DNA of 64,000 nucleotides from Lepidurus packardi. Lineage: Eukaryota; Arthropoda; Branchiopoda; Notostraca; Triopsidae. Position 1 is the first letter of the stretch; the number at the start of each line of letters is the position of its first letter. Shown here piece after piece: positions 23,842 to 35,990 of this stretch. A program made the translations under genes and the position numbers. The notes beneath the pieces are model-generated. The model saw nothing but the letters and a program-made list of their open reading frames with translations. It searched no databases and was not told the origin of the DNA. The stretch covers positions 13,656,024 to 13,720,023 of the forward strand of contig JAKZAN010000001.1 of NCBI GenBank assembly GCA_023053545.1, read 5' to 3'.

Positions 23842-26082
23842 ATGGACAACCTTTCGTTACCTGGTTCGTGCGTATGTGTTCTTATACTGCTAGCATCACT
23901 GAACTTAAGTAAGTACAAGTAAAAAAACTGCACTTAAAAATCAAAATATTACAGCTGTTCCTTTTATAGATGAAGCCTTGGTCATTGACGACACCCAACG
24001 CAATGTTTCCGTGGTCTGGCCTACATCATGCGGGCAACATACTACTTCACAACCCAAGGGATTTATCGTCAGCCCAATGCAAAGTGCACACAATCACGGC
24101 TATGGAAACAACACTAGTTGCATGTGGCATTTGAAATTGAGGCCCGGAACAATCACAACGCTCAGGTTTGATTCAAAACCTCTTTTTAGGCTTATTTGTC
24201 ATTATACTTACGAGCTTTAATTCACAAATCCCGTTTGCTATTGCAGTTTTGCTTACTTGGATATAGAAGAGACCTTGCCTTGCCTTTCTCCTCCGTGCTG
24301 TTCTCAAAATTGGGTGTACATGATGATTCTGCCCGGATCTGCTTCGTCACACGCAACCCGTCATCTCTGTGGGCAAAAACCCCCGCCTCCCATCATTACT
24401 ACGGGGCAAGGCTTAGTACTGAAGTTCTATGCCAATTTAGCCTTGAAATTAGGCAAAGGCTTTCGCATAGATTACATATCACAGAAGCAGTCATTGCTTG
24501 AAGACAGCGTTTGCAAAGCAGACGAGTTCCGATGCGCGTCTGGCAAATGTATTCTCCGATCCTGGCAATGTAATGGTTGGCATGAGTGTGGGGACAATAG
24601 TGACGAAGAAGGTTGCCCGGTGTGTCCGAAAGGTTACGCGTCATGCGCGACGGATTCTAGTGAATTGACGGAGTGCTATGACCCGGCACTGCAGCGCTGC
24701 GATGGTACTTGGGATTGTGCCTTAGGACGAGATGAGCTGGGTTGCGCCACCTGCAAGCACGATGAAGCAATGTGCAAAGACGGAAGAGGCTGTTTCACAC
24801 TGGCCCAGATGTGTGACGGTTATGCAGATTGCGTGGACAAAACCGACGAGTTGGATAGTAGATGTGGTATACCCTTTTTTATTTGTTTTATGTTTTAAAG
24901 AAAATAGTCCCTTGACCTTCTTACATAGGTTTGTATCACTTTACTGAAGATGTGGTTACCGATATCGAAAGGAAATCAGTTTGGCAAGAGCAGTGCCACG
25001 GAAATTGGACGTCGTGTGGTCGGCCTGGCGAATGTTTCGATCCCTTAGAACACCGCTGTGATGGCAAGCAGGACTGCTCGACAGGCTTGGATGAGCGCAA
25101 TTGCAGTAAAAAGACATTTTTTCTCACCTCAGGACTTTATTTTTCAAGATTTGTCATTTATTTATGTATTTAGCCCAAGAAGACTGTCATGTCGGACGTC
25201 TGTCATGCCTTCACGTGCCTGAATGCTATTCTCCTTGGCAACATTGCAATGGGATCCCGGATTGCGTTGATGGATCTGACGAAGAACAGTGCGAAGCAAC
25301 GCAGTGTAGACCCGAAACGGGCGGGTTCCTCTGCCACAATTTCCGCTGTGTTTTGCATAGTCTCCGCTGCGACCGGGTCAATGACTGTGGGGACGAAAGC
25401 GATGAGCAAGGCTGCCTCAAAGTACATCCAAACCCTGTTTCGGGCCTCAAATGACAATATGAACATCCATTCTCATTTTTAAAATTTTTTTTGGCAGAAT
25501 TCTGTGATTACAGCTGCCGTTTTGGGGTCGCTGATTTGTTCGCTTCTCTTAGTAGTAGCCCTGGGTTGTGCCTTACGACTCTACCGCTTGCGCCTTGCCG
25601 TAGCGCAACAGTTGGCCTTACGGAGCAACGCCAGCGGATCCACGGGACTTGGCCGGCTACCGATCCAAGGACGCCTTCCTCCACCGACGTATGCGATGGC
25701 CATGGGTTTACCTGAAACGCCGCCCGAACGGCTGCAGCGTCAACGAAGACGACATCATCGTCGCACCAGACGCGCGCGCCCACCGCCGCCTCCGCCGCCT
25801 AACAGTGACGCCGCTTTGCCAATTCCTACTGCGCCGGTCATTCGCAGTAACTTGACTACTCCGACTAGTAGATTACGGCGGTTTATGCGAGACTTTTGGG
25901 CCAAACCGCGCGTCCAAGGGGAAGAAAGGTTAGAGGATCTGTCGGGCGAGGAAGTAGCAGAGGCAAGCCGAGCGCGGGAAATGGTAGAACCGAGTGCGTT
26001 AACCGAAGTAGAGTTGCACGCTGAAGCTGAAGAAAGTTCAGGCTTAGATGACAGGACGGTTTTAATAGAGGCGGATTTATAA
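23842..26082 (+). CDS. LRP3/LRP12: CUB/LDLa receptor of the LRP3/LRP12 type
   Basis: Type I membrane receptor. Exons: 23842-23908, 23955-24165, 24247-24866, 24929-25105, 25174-25421, 25498-26082; 635 aa. Order: signal peptide (1-22), CUB-like domain (about 40-175), LDL-receptor class A repeats from about residue 180 ('CKADEFRCASGKCILRSWQC' and five more cysteine-rich modules, some with the calcium-binding DGSDEE signature), TM 'AAVLGSLICSLLLVVALGC', and a 170-residue tail. The TM and the start of the tail closely resemble vertebrate LRP3/LRP12, including a conserved PPxY motif ('PPPTYAMAMGLP'), known to bind WW-domain ubiquitin ligases. An Arg-rich then poly-Pro stretch is in the middle of the tail. 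Exon 2 may start at 23955 or 23970; both keep frame. A role in endocytosis or signalling is inferred. Confidence 0.87.
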
Positions 26083-26992
26083 TGGTGACAACTTATGGGA
26101 CTGTTCTTATGATCTGAAGCTTTAGTTTAGACATTGTATAGATTATATTTATATGTCACGTCACGACTTAACAAAAAGCGTATGAAATGTTGCGTCTCGT
26201 CTGCTTCCCAGTGCTGTGCGGATCTCGTATTGATAGTGTTTGGTCTTCTTATAACCAAAGTGCTTGGTAAAAGACATTGAATTGTAATGAATGAAAGCTA
26301 CAAGGTGGGGTTTTCTGGCTTCCAAGGAATTTTTGTACATAGTTCCGTCCAGGTTGTGTGGCTATGCACGGATGTAATTAACAGTTGTATAATATAAGGA
26401 ATTTATTCTAAGCCCCTTCCTACGGCCATCTGTGTACAGCATATGCACTACTAAACCTTCAAAATTTGACTGCGGAATTCTTAATCTTCTTTTTCATTTC
26501 TAATCTTCGTTTTTATTTCTAATCGTCTTAATTTTACCTAAGAAGAACAATAGTAGGCTACATCGTGAGAAAGATAACAATAGTAAGAAGAATAATGGTA
26601 GTTTCTCAAGTTCAGGCGAAACTTTACTGCTATAACAGAATGGACTTTCACCCTTTTCAGCGTTATGAATGAACGACCTTGCTCTTGTGTCAGCAGGATT
26701 GACCTAACAGATGGTTTGCGCTTGCATTAAAGCTTAGGAATATTCTTTTTAGGCGTGAATAAGCTTAGGAATAGACTTCGTACCGATAGTGTGACGTATG
26801 GACAGACACCTGGGCCAAGTTTAGAATAAATCCGATTAATAAAAACAGAACACTTCAGTCAATTTGGCTTCTTTGTTTGTAAGGATCAGTAGTACAAGAA
26901 CGTTGATCAGTCGAAAGCTGACTGCAACTCGAGCTACTCGACTAATATTCCTTTGCTGACTTCATTTCGGCGAGCAGAAGCTAAAACTGAGG
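26083..26992. other. Intergenic, LRP 3' flank and PNPO promoter region
   Basis: About 900 bp with the LRP 3' UTR and the upstream region of the PNPO-like gene. A short A/T-rich repeat of 'TCTAATCTTC'-like units lies at 26480-26540. No further gene is visible. Confidence 0.5.
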
Positions 26993-27967
26993 ATGGTGGA
27001 AGTGGTGGAACCTATCGACATATTGGACGGAAATCCCATCAAACTCTTCGAGTCTTGGTTGAGCGAAGCTAGAAGTCATCCAGATATCGTTACTGCCGAT
27101 GTTTTTAATTTTGCTACAGCAAACAAGTAACTATGTGTTACCTATTACTATTCTTTGTATAGTTTTTGTAATAGTACTTTTATGTATTATTATAGTACTT
27201 GTCATAGTGTTAATACTATTGTTAACGGAACTTCTGTAGGGACGGGAGGCCAAGCGCCAGGACCCTTTACCTCAGAGGAATGTGTAATGAGGGTCTAATT
27301 GTATACACGGACTATGAAAGCCAGAAAGGGAGAGATTTGGTATTTCCATATACTGCTTGCCTTAAAAAATATTTTAAAAAATAGGTCATATAAAATTATT
27401 AGGAAGAGAATCCATACTGCTGTTCGACTTTCTGTTGGACGTTCAGGGATAAGGATGTCTTCGTGGGCAAACAAGTATATCTTGGGTTCGTCGTTCGAGA
27501 ATCTTTATAAACCGGAGATTTATTCACAGGTACGGATTCTTGGTAAGGCGTCGAAATTGTCTCGTAAAACGTGCCTCGAGTATTTCGAATCCGAACCGAT
27601 TTCCAGTCAGATTCGCGCCAGTTTCCAGCAGAGCGCTCCGGTTGCAGATATAAAAGACATGTTAGCTATCGTCAACGAGTTGAAAGCCGTTGCAGACACG
27701 AATGGCAAGATGCCTATGCCGGACCACTGGTAAAAGTAGTAGTAGTTTTACAGCAAGGCAAAAGTAGCTAATAGATATTTCTCTGAATTCTTCCCTTTCA
27801 GGGGCGGTTACGTCGTTGAACCTTTAGAAATGGAATTTTATTTGGGAAAACGAGATAGTGTAAACTGTCGCGTTCTTTTCAAGCGCTGTAAAGAAGGAAA
27901 AGTCGCAGCGGATGGTGTGACACACGCTGGAACGACAGGCTGGGAATACCAATATCTGTTACCGTAG
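26993..27967 (+). CDS. Pyridoxamine 5'-phosphate oxidase-family protein, divergent
   Basis: FMN-binding split-barrel protein related to PNPO (vitamin B6 salvage). Exons: 26993-27126, 27240-27339, 27403-27474, 27530-27729, 27802-27967; 223 aa (human PNPO 261). Family landmarks: '[13 protein letters not shown]', '[12 protein letters not shown]', 'ENPY', '[13 protein letters not shown]', '[13 protein letters not shown]', '[16 protein letters not shown]' and a C-terminal 'GWEYQYLLP'. Where the classical enzyme has an Arg-x-His pair that contacts the substrate (human 'NRLHDR'), this protein has 'DSVNCR', so both residues are replaced although the following Arg stays. It may be a paralogue with altered activity rather than the bona fide oxidase. 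No mitochondrial or secretory signal is apparent. Confidence 0.88.
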
Positions 27968-28396
27968 AAATTCCGCTACACGCATGCAAAAGCAGCGAAA
28001 TCCTAGACTTCCTTTTTCTTGAAATCGCTGTATAAACCGTTGTATGAACAGCGAATTTAGCGCAAAACTGTGGGATAATAGCTTGACTAGACTTGGCTAG
28101 GTTTCTATTTTTAATTATTGCCGCGGAAGGCTTTTTACGTATTTTTTAGGATTTAAAAGTTATATTCGCTATATCCTTTCATTGTTAGTGATAACTGTCG
28201 TAGTTCCTATATGACGTCATGCTTAATAATATTATCGCAATTGTCTATCGAGTGAAAGTTCGCTTTTTCGATACTTTTACTAGTTTATTGTTAGGGGGAA
28301 TACCGCCAGGTGCTCTTCGCACGGCAGTCGGCGTTTGTTATTGTTTTTTTGGCCTGCCACATGGGTATGGCGAATTATTTTCTTTTTAACTAAAAG

Positions 28397-31300
28397 ATGA
28401 ATTTACCTATTATTGCCTTTTGCGTACAGCTTGTATTTCTTGTGTCGGTGTTTGACATACATTTTAGAAGCCCTGTTTTACATGGCTTACCCGTTCGTAA
28501 AGCTTTAGACTTTGCCTCATTAATAAACTCACCAAATGCAATTGCAAAACCTGTTAATGCCCCAGCTAAACGGTTGGTACTTATCTCCGTTGATGGATTA
28601 CGAGCTGATTCTTGCTTTGAATTTGTCAGCAATAGCCCATCGTGTTTTCTAAGGTAGGAAAGAAAATCCTGAATTTGAGTTAATTCCTTAAAAATGGGTG
28701 GTTTTTGAACATCACAGGTCAGTGCAAAAGAATTTGGGATTGTCGTTAATTTCACGTGCCAGAATGCCAACAGAATCGCGCCCGGGACATGTCGCTATAG
28801 TGTCTGGTTTGTACGAAGATCCTTCTGCCGTTTTCAAGGTTTATTTTTGTCTTTCTGCTTTTAAAATCGAACATTCCTAAAGATTGTATTTTTTATTCCA
28901 GGGCTGGAAAGAAAATCCCGTTGACTTTGACACGGTTTTCAATCAAAGTCGCTATACATGGGCTTGGGGAAGTCCTGACATTCTTCCCATGTTTGCGAAA
29001 GGTAATTCAATAAAAATGGGCTTACTGTAAAAGCATTGGTATTGCATATATTGTACAGTATTATATTGCATATATTGTTCATTGTACAGTGAAAACCACG
29101 TAGCACGAAAAACCTGCTAGCACAAAGTTGTATTCCTGTCCGGACAAAACGCTATGCAATTCCGTACATTTGTTTCCTTTTAACACGAAACGAAAACCCC
29201 TTCACACAAACAAATTTCGCCTCTCGGAGGAACGACAATTTTGTTGCGACAGAATACTTTTGTCTTCTTTTTTTTTGCGTATATCGGTTAGGACGAATTC
29301 CTTTTAACACGAAAAAGTATTTCGGTCCCTTCGATTTCGTGTTGAGCGGTTTTCACTGTAGTAAACTTTTTGTGTTTCTTAGGATCTTCTGGCGAGCATG
29401 TTTTCATTGACACGTACTCCTCGGACGAGGAGAAATTTTTCGGTGACGACGCATCCAAGCTAGATACATGGGTCTTTGAGCGATTTGGATCACTCCTTGA
29501 AAGAGCAGCCGTTAATAAGACCTTGCAATACATGCTGGAACAGGACCAAATTGTTTTCTTCTTGCATTTGCTCGGAATGGATACGAACGGTCATTCTAGC
29601 AAGCCGCATTCCGAGTATACCTACACCTGTTAAATTCTATACTGTCATTTTATATTCATATCAAATATATTCCACTTCCTTTAAGGGCATGTGCAGCGAA
29701 TTTGAAGCTCGTCGATAAGGGCGTACGAAGAGTGTACCAACTTTTCACCGAATTTTATGGCGATAACGATACCGCATTTGTATTAACTTCCGATCATGGA
29801 ATGACGGACTGGGGTAAAAACACTAATTTTTTTTACACTTTTCCAAGTCCAGAACTTGCCCTTCGTGCAGGATCGCATGGTGCTGGCGATCCCAGTGAGA
29901 CTGAAACACCCTTGTTTGTCTGGGGAGCTGGGGTGAAAAAACCCATATTAGGCGAAAAGGATACGTCTTCTCTGCAAATGGATGTCCAGCAAGCTGATTT
30001 GGCGCCATTAATGGCTTCATTACTTGGCATTGGGGTTCCAGCGAACTCCGTAGTAAGTTAGTTTGTATTATTTCTACTTTTCAGTTAACAATGTTACAAT
30101 TTTAGGGTTTGCTGCCTGTTCATGTTCTTGAGCAAAAGCAGTGGTCCGCCTTGGCTTCCCTAAGCAATGTACATCAGCTCCTCTCCCTGTTTGAAGAACT
30201 ACAGCAGAAGCAACTTGAGCGCACTACTTCGTGGCGATTTAAGCCATTTGAGCCGCTAAATTCCCGGCTTGTTGAGAACCGTTTAAATGCTATAAAAGAG
30301 GCTGTGCGAGAAGAATACTATGACCTTGCGGTATAATAATCGCCTGACCTTTAACAAAATTTTAGATTTTTTTTTAACAAAATTTAATCGTGTGCTTCCA
30401 CAGATTCAAGAATGTCAGGAGCTCATGAAAGGCTGTCTCCTGGGAGTAGACTACTATTATCGCTACGATCGATTCTACTTGAAGGCCGCGCTCACGTTGG
30501 CTTTCTTAGGATGGATTGCCACTCTGGTTACTTTATGCCTAAAACCATTGCAAAACCTAATTGAACGCTCGGGAAAGAAGACAGTGCCGTATTCTAGTCT
30601 AAACTACCACTACATTGTTAGTGGCCTTTCCCTTTTCTTCGCAACAGGAGTAGTAATAAACTTAGCAGGTAAATACTTCTAAGATGTGTAAATACTGTTA
30701 AGGTAAGAAGATGCTTCTTAACTATTTTTTTTCTCTTTTCTAGTCGAACGTACTTCTCTCTTGTACTATATATATTATTTATTGCCAATCACGCTATGGT
30801 GCTATGTGGGACGAAATTACTACTTATGGGTATTAGCTTTTGAAATGGCGCGAAAACAACAGCGAATTCCCCAACTTATAGCTCAAGTTCTAGCGTTTGC
30901 CATTGGAACCGAAATACTTGTAAGTTTGTGACTAATTCTATTTATATTTTTTAATTATTATTTAATATTAGTTTTATTCATATTTATTTGAGTTTGAAAT
31001 CTTTTTGCTGCTCTATTGTGTAGGTAAACGCCTTTTTTCAAAGGTGGTATTTGAGTATTGGCCTAGTAGCAGTGGGCGTATGGCCATTCTTGTTGGTTCA
31101 TAGTACGTATTTAAGTCAGAATCTGAAATGGGAGTGGGCTGTGGTATGCTTCATGTTGGCCGTCTTTCCTGCGTTGCCTGTGATTGGCCAGTTGTCCGAT
31201 TCCTTCATTTTGTAAGTAGTATCCTGAGTATTTGTATTAGAATTCTGAGTATTAGTATTGGTATTAGTATTAGTATTTTGAGTATTAGTATTAGTATTCT

Positions 31301-32773
31301 GAGTATTAGTAGTCAGTGGACAGCCCAAACTCGGGGTTGGCTGAGGAAAACGGTAGGTAAGAAACGAAAAGCGAGTGCTACAATGAAATCACTCAAAAGG
31401 AATCGCTCTGGTGTTCTTAATAAAAAAGACGACTCTATTTCGTTATGCGCATGTATACAACAAAGAAATTTTGGGAGCTTCGGAATACGGACTAGTCGTT
31501 AGCGAGGACGGGATGCGAGTGTATTAGTTTAGCAGACGGGGAAATTTCACTGTTGAATGATGTTGAATGAATAATGAATGTTCCCGTTGCGGGTTCTAGG
31601 ACTTGAATTTGTACACAAAAGATATCCCGTTTCCTATGTAATGCGGAATAGTCACTAATGATGAAATGACTAGATATGGATGTGGAATGGCTGCCGCAGT
31701 ATTCCTCTGGGGGCTGCTAAAGTACTGGGACGTTGCTCAGAATAGCACTCATGTTAAATCCCATGTATTTTTCATCATCCTAGCCTTATTACTGAAACAC
31801 ATGTTGGCTTTGAGCGAGGGCAGCGCCTTCGTATTGCTATTGCGTTGCCTTTCGTGGCTGATGCTTGGTAAGATTACATGAACTACCGTATTCAATCCTG
31901 TAAGTGCGGTTTTCGCTTTCTAGTTCTGGTTTTCTGGCCTGCGTTGTATGGTTCAAAACGCTTACTGGCCAGGTATTACGAAGTTTGTCTTTGTCTCTTG
32001 CCGGCATTTACACTCATGTCCCTTGCCTACGAACCCTTGTTCTTGGCCCTACTCATCTTGGCTGGGAGGCTGTGGATTGAGATCGAGTGGAATCTCTCTG
32101 GAAAGAAAATTCAAGTAGGTTTTTGCAAACGAGTATTTGCTCATTTTTGTTATTTTTTAACTATTTGTTTTTTAAGTTGAACAAGTTAAGCATTGGCGTC
32201 GTGACGTTTAGCAGAGATGAGATAAAACTGGAGGATTTTAGGCGAGGATTTCTTTATGTAAGTCCTTCAAACCTTTTTTTTTTTTTTTAATAATAATAAT
32301 ATGGATTTGTTTTTTTCAGCTCTTTTTCACCGTTATGTCGTTTTTTGGACTGGGAAATGTTGCCAGCGTTAACAGCTTTGATCCCCAAAGCGTTAAAAGT
32401 TTTATTTCTACATTTTCGCCGTTTGCTATGGGAGCCTTAATGCTTTGGAAAATTTTGGTACCTTTCCTTGTTACAGCTACGGCGTATAGAACGTTAACTA
32501 TAGCAATCCAAGTAAGTTTTATATGGACTTGTGTATAACTGTTATTCTTTTTGAAACTTTTTTTAGGCTCGAGTCTCAAATTTAGTCCCAGTCACACTAA
32601 TCTTTTCCACTGCCATGGGATTGCATTTCTTCCATTGGATAAAAACGGAAGGAAGCTGGCTAGAAATTGGAATGTCATTGTCTCATTTCATCGTGGTGCA
32701 AGTTACTGTGCTCTTTCTCCTTGCTCTGCACTATGTGACTGGCCTCATTCTTCATCCTTTTAATCGCAAATGA
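28397..32773 (+). CDS. PIGN: GPI ethanolamine phosphate transferase 1 (PIG-N)
   Basis: ER multi-pass enzyme that adds ethanolamine phosphate to the first mannose of the GPI precursor. Fifteen exons: 28397-28653, 28718-28838, 28902-29001, 29383-29628, 29697-29813, 29871-30052, 30106-30330, 30404-30668, 30744-30919, 31024-31211, 31674-31867, 31924-32114, 32177-32257, 32320-32511, 32567-32773; 913 aa (human 931). The luminal alkaline-phosphatase-like domain shows metal and catalytic motifs 'ISVDGLRAD', 'MPTESRPGH' (nucleophile Thr), 'GMDTNGHS', 'SDHGMTDWG' and 'GSHGAG'. About 14 hydrophobic segments follow. The exon 4/5 joint is uncertain: 29614 to 29686 also keeps frame. The intron at 29814-29870 (57 bp) has no stop and keeps frame, but it splits 'DWG-SHGAG', so it must be spliced. 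Introns 3 and 10 carry repeats. Confidence 0.96.
29087..29358. mobile_element. Pogo/Tigger-like MITE in PIGN intron 3
   Basis: A 272-bp element with terminal inverted repeats beginning CAGTGAAAACC and ending GGTTTTCACTG, flanked on both sides by the TA target duplication (29085-29086, 29359-29360). Inside, 'CCTTTTAACACGAAA' occurs twice, and related 'AGCACGAAA' and 'CGTGTT' motifs lie near the ends, like subterminal repeats. No transposase is encoded, so it is non-autonomous. The TA duplication and CAGT... terminus place it in the Tc1/mariner/pogo superfamily; the exact family is inferred. Confidence 0.85.
31214..31312. repeat. Imperfect 'GAGTATTAGTATT' minisatellite in PIGN intron 10
   Basis: About 100 bp of repeated AGTATT and CTGAGTATT units directly after the exon-10 donor. 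It abuts the dispersed repeat that follows. Simple repeat, no coding capacity. Confidence 0.85.
31313..31620 (+). repeat. Dispersed repeat, copy 1 (PIGN intron 10)
   Basis: This interval is homologous, in the same orientation, to 54165-54395. Shared blocks are 'GGACAG.CC.AA..TCGGG' with 'TGGCTG.GGAAAAC', an A-rich block ending in 'TTTCGTT', 'TTAGCGAG', 'CAGACGGG' with 'AATTTCACT', and 'ATGTTCCCGTTG.GGGTT' with 'TAGGACTTG'. No open frame of note. It is an unclassified interspersed repeat; ends are approximate. Confidence 0.75.
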
Positions 32774-33497
32774 ACTTTCTGTAACTTAGATAGCATCATC
32801 TTATTTTATCTGACCGCAAGGTAGGCATTCCTAATCTACCAGAAAGAAGGAGTTAGTATTTACAAGAGGATAGTATTTGATACTATCACAAGATGACAGT
32901 ATTTACAAAGCGGCATTCTGATAAGTTGACATGTCTAGAGATCAATGTATCGGGTGGAGAAAGGAGCACACGCGACGTGGTAGAAGATTTCTATTGGATT
33001 GTTGATTGGGTTTTGAAGAAATGTGAACGTTCAGCACACACTGATTGTAAAGGGATAACAACAGAAGTCTTAAAAATTAGTTGTGTTTAAGAGAAAGCGA
33101 TGTTTTATTTAATGAATTCTGGAGGTACCTCATTTTGTTATTTTATCTTGGCATGGCTGTGGGTCCCCCCGAGCCAGATGACAAGGTATTAGCTGTTTGA
33201 AGGCAGAGGTTTCCCCAGGTACCACCTGGTGTCCCATTTTTAGCGGGTACGGGGGGTACGGTTCGGTAAATTTCTACATAAACTTTTCATCCCGTTAAAA
33301 CCTAAAGGAAGCCCAGGAAGCATATCCTGTTTGTCTTACCGCTAACGCAAAATTTCCGGAGGATTTTGTCTGAAATATAAATACACACGTCTGTATCGTC
33401 GTCGTTTGCCGTTTTCTTTCTTGAGGTCTTTTAGAAGGGAACCTGATCAAGAGAAGACTGCAAAAGGCGTTAGTTTTTCGAGTTAAAGTGGATTACA
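32774..33497. other. Intergenic, PIGN 3' flank to receptor copy 1 promoter
   Basis: No gene seen. The right part (from about 33290) is homologous to the promoter region of receptor copy 2. A short frame at 32893-33090 (+) has no recognisable feature. Confidence 0.5.
33376..33383 (+). promoter_or_regulatory. TATA box of receptor copy 1
   Basis: TATAAATA, 115 bp before the ATG at 33498. It is embedded in a block conserved with copy 2 ('GGATTTTGTCTGAAATATA'). Confidence 0.55.
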
Positions 33498-35215
33498 ATG
33501 CACTTGCTCAGTTTTTTGTGCATGCTCTGTCCCGTGCTTACAATTCTTGATGGTAACAAATTCTTTCAAATGTCAAATACATGTCAAATTTCTTGTATGG
33601 CTTCTATTATAAAATAATTTTCAATTGACAATAGCTCGGCAGTGTGGACGTCCAGGCAAACCGGAAAAAGGATTTGTGGATGACTCTAGAAACCATTCTA
33701 ATGTAGGAGAGACGTTAAACTACACTTGCGACAGAGGCTATTACTTCAATCACGGTTCCCAGTTCCTTAACGTCGCTCAAAGGACTTGCCAAGACACTGG
33801 ATTTTGGAATGGGACTAAACGGCTTGCGGTAAATAAGTTACTTGGCAGTTTCTTGTACAATAATTCCGACACCTAAAGCTTATCTGCTACTCAGATTACT
33901 ACGATGTGATTTCCGATGCGTCTATCACCCCCATGGATTTGAATAGAATCAAAGAAGAACGGGTTAATACTTGCGCCAAGATAAAACTATCCTGGAACAA
34001 CTGGAATAGCCCAAAAAGAGCGGAAATAAGGGCGTTCTTTAAAACGCAATATCCTGGCCCTATTCAAATACTGGTCCGTTTAGACGTAAGAGACGTTTAG
34101 ATGCAATACTCCACCCAATTAAAACTAGAAATTGTTTTGACATCCTATATAATTCTAGGTTTCCTACCGACAAGCGAAATAATCATGTCTGTGCAGGTGG
34201 ACAACGCAACGCTGGTACAAGCTGGTACAAAAAAAAGAGAAAAGAAACGGTATAAATTACAGTCTGTCGAAAGAAAGTAGTTTTAGATACTGATTGTGAA
34301 AAAACAGATTGTCTGGCTGATGGAATGGTGTCTATCTCCCCCGAAATTGCTACGTATACATGTGAGGAAGGGTATGAAATTTCCGGAAAGCCTCAAAGGG
34401 AATGTGTATCATGGAGCTATCAAAAAGGCACACATTTCTGGTTTGGAGATGCACCTGTATGCACCCCAAAGAGGTACACAGGTAAGAGTCGCATTTTATA
34501 TTTACTTTTGTCAATATTATTTGCCTCAGAGTAATTAAATATTTTTCCAAAACTGAATCTAGATTTTCTAGTTCCAGTAGCAAAAGAAGAGCCGTGCGTA
34601 CCTCCCATTATTAACGGTAAGAAACGATATTCGTAGTTAATTAATTAAAACTTATTCAAATTCAAGCAGCTTCAACCTGCTGGTCTCTAATTATAATCGC
34701 AGTCATCATGAGAATCATGAATAGTCTTTACTGCTTAGTTCGCTACCGTCGGAAGTAAGTAAGTAGGAGAAAAGGTCCAACTTCCAGGACATTCAAAGTT
34801 TTATTTTTTGTTTGTCCAAAAACTCAAGCAAAGAAGGGCAAGGCCATAGTTAGAAGTAAATGACAAGCACCTTTACCAAAATCAAGAGCTGCAAGCGGAA
34901 CCCGAAAACCAGCCCCTCAATAACCTATTAAGAGAAGGCAGAAAGCTTCCCAAAAACAGTGGACGGTACTCAATAAATAAACGGAAAACGTACGCCGAAA
35001 CTGAAGAACTTGCAGTCTTTTCAACTGCTCGAAGTACCACCACCTAACACCTATATAAGAACAAAAAGCCGTGCACTGGAGCTAACGAAGGCGGCCAAGC
35101 CAATTCTACCATTGCTAAAATCACTATCCAAGAGCACTCCTCTTTCACTGATACTTACGGTTTTTAGTAGCAATCCAACCAATCCTATGCCTCTATCAAC
35201 TGTTATTTAAGAACG
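33498..35215 (+). pseudogene. CCP-fucolectin-CCP receptor, copy 1 (decayed)
   Basis: Tandem duplicate of the gene at 36313-38386. Recognisable parts: signal-peptide exon 33498 ('MHLLSFLCMLCPVLTIL'), CCP exon 33635-33828 with cysteines kept up to its end, first fucolectin exon from 33901, a CCP exon at about 34290-34481, a TM remnant at about 34668-34757 ('LIIIAVIM'-like) and tail remnants to about 35210. Decay: the CCP exon is one base shorter than its phase needs near its 3' end. The second fucolectin exon has lost about 130 bp, including the 'SLSIC' core. The tail has stops and indels relative to copy 2. The second CCP is fully open. Some truncated transcript may still be made, but an intact receptor is unlikely. 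Confidence 0.75.
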
Positions 35216-35446
35216 ATGAGGAACCTTACACCCAAGTCAAAAAGTATCAAATTCCAGTCCGCTGATTCAGAACCAAGTTCGCAGAGAGCTAACAGGAAGA
35301 GTGATCATTCTGAGCCTTAAACTAACGAAGAAAATGTAACAGCCTACTTAAGCGAATTCCTTGGACTTAAAAAAGTTCCAATATCCAAGTGTTTTCTAAC
35401 TATGTAACATAATTCACTATACACTTCGCTTAATGTTGGCCATATT

Positions 35447-35472
35447 AACTTAACTTACATTAGTTAAGTAAC
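35447..35472. repeat. Imperfect palindrome 3' of receptor copy 1
   Basis: TTAACTTAACTTA facing TAGTTAAGTAA with a 2-bp centre. It is the diverged counterpart of the perfect palindrome 3' of copy 2. Confidence 0.6.
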
Positions 35473-35837
35473 AACTTGTATCTTGTTCTCTTCTTATATA
35501 TCTGCAACAGCAAATGTACCGGTATGTCTCACTAGTATGTCCATAACGTAATGATGTAATAAGCATAGGCTGAAGCATACAATAATAAATTGCAATTTAC
35601 GGTAATCTGACCACTGTTATAGCGATATAGCGAACATATTCATTTTTAGTAAATCAAGCATTCACATTTTTTTTTAAGATTTTACACAATCACATTCTGA
35701 TTAAGCGGAACTTAATGACAAGAAATTTTAATTGGTAGATGTGACAGAAATAGGCTTAAATTGATTTCCTTGTCAGAAAAACCACTGAATTAATTGACTA
35801 TACATGTATACTGCATACAACAAAACTTGATATCCAG

Positions 35838-35990
35838 AAGCATACCCCGTTTGGTCTTATCGCAACTTGGATTTACCCGGGGCATTTTCTTTCTTTGGAT
35901 CTTTGCATATTTCTTTTTATCTTTTGCATAAAAAAGCCTGACTTTTTTTTCGTTTTTCTCCGAGTCCTAAATGTGTCGAGAACGCTTATA
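35838..35990 (+). pseudogene. Relic third copy of the receptor promoter block
   Basis: 'CCAGAAGCATACCCCGTTTGG' followed by TCTTATCGCAA and a 'GGGGCATTTTCTTTCTT' tract matches the blocks at 33312-33430 and 36149-36250 upstream of the two receptor genes. No receptor exon follows. It looks like a truncated extra unit of the tandem duplication. Confidence 0.5.

Noticed and set aside
29571-29700. PIGN exon 4 to 5 joint at 29614/29686
   Set aside because: It keeps frame and has the better polypyrimidine tract, but the 29628/29697 joint gives 'YTSNLKLVD', which aligns better with the family. Left as an alternative, not excluded.
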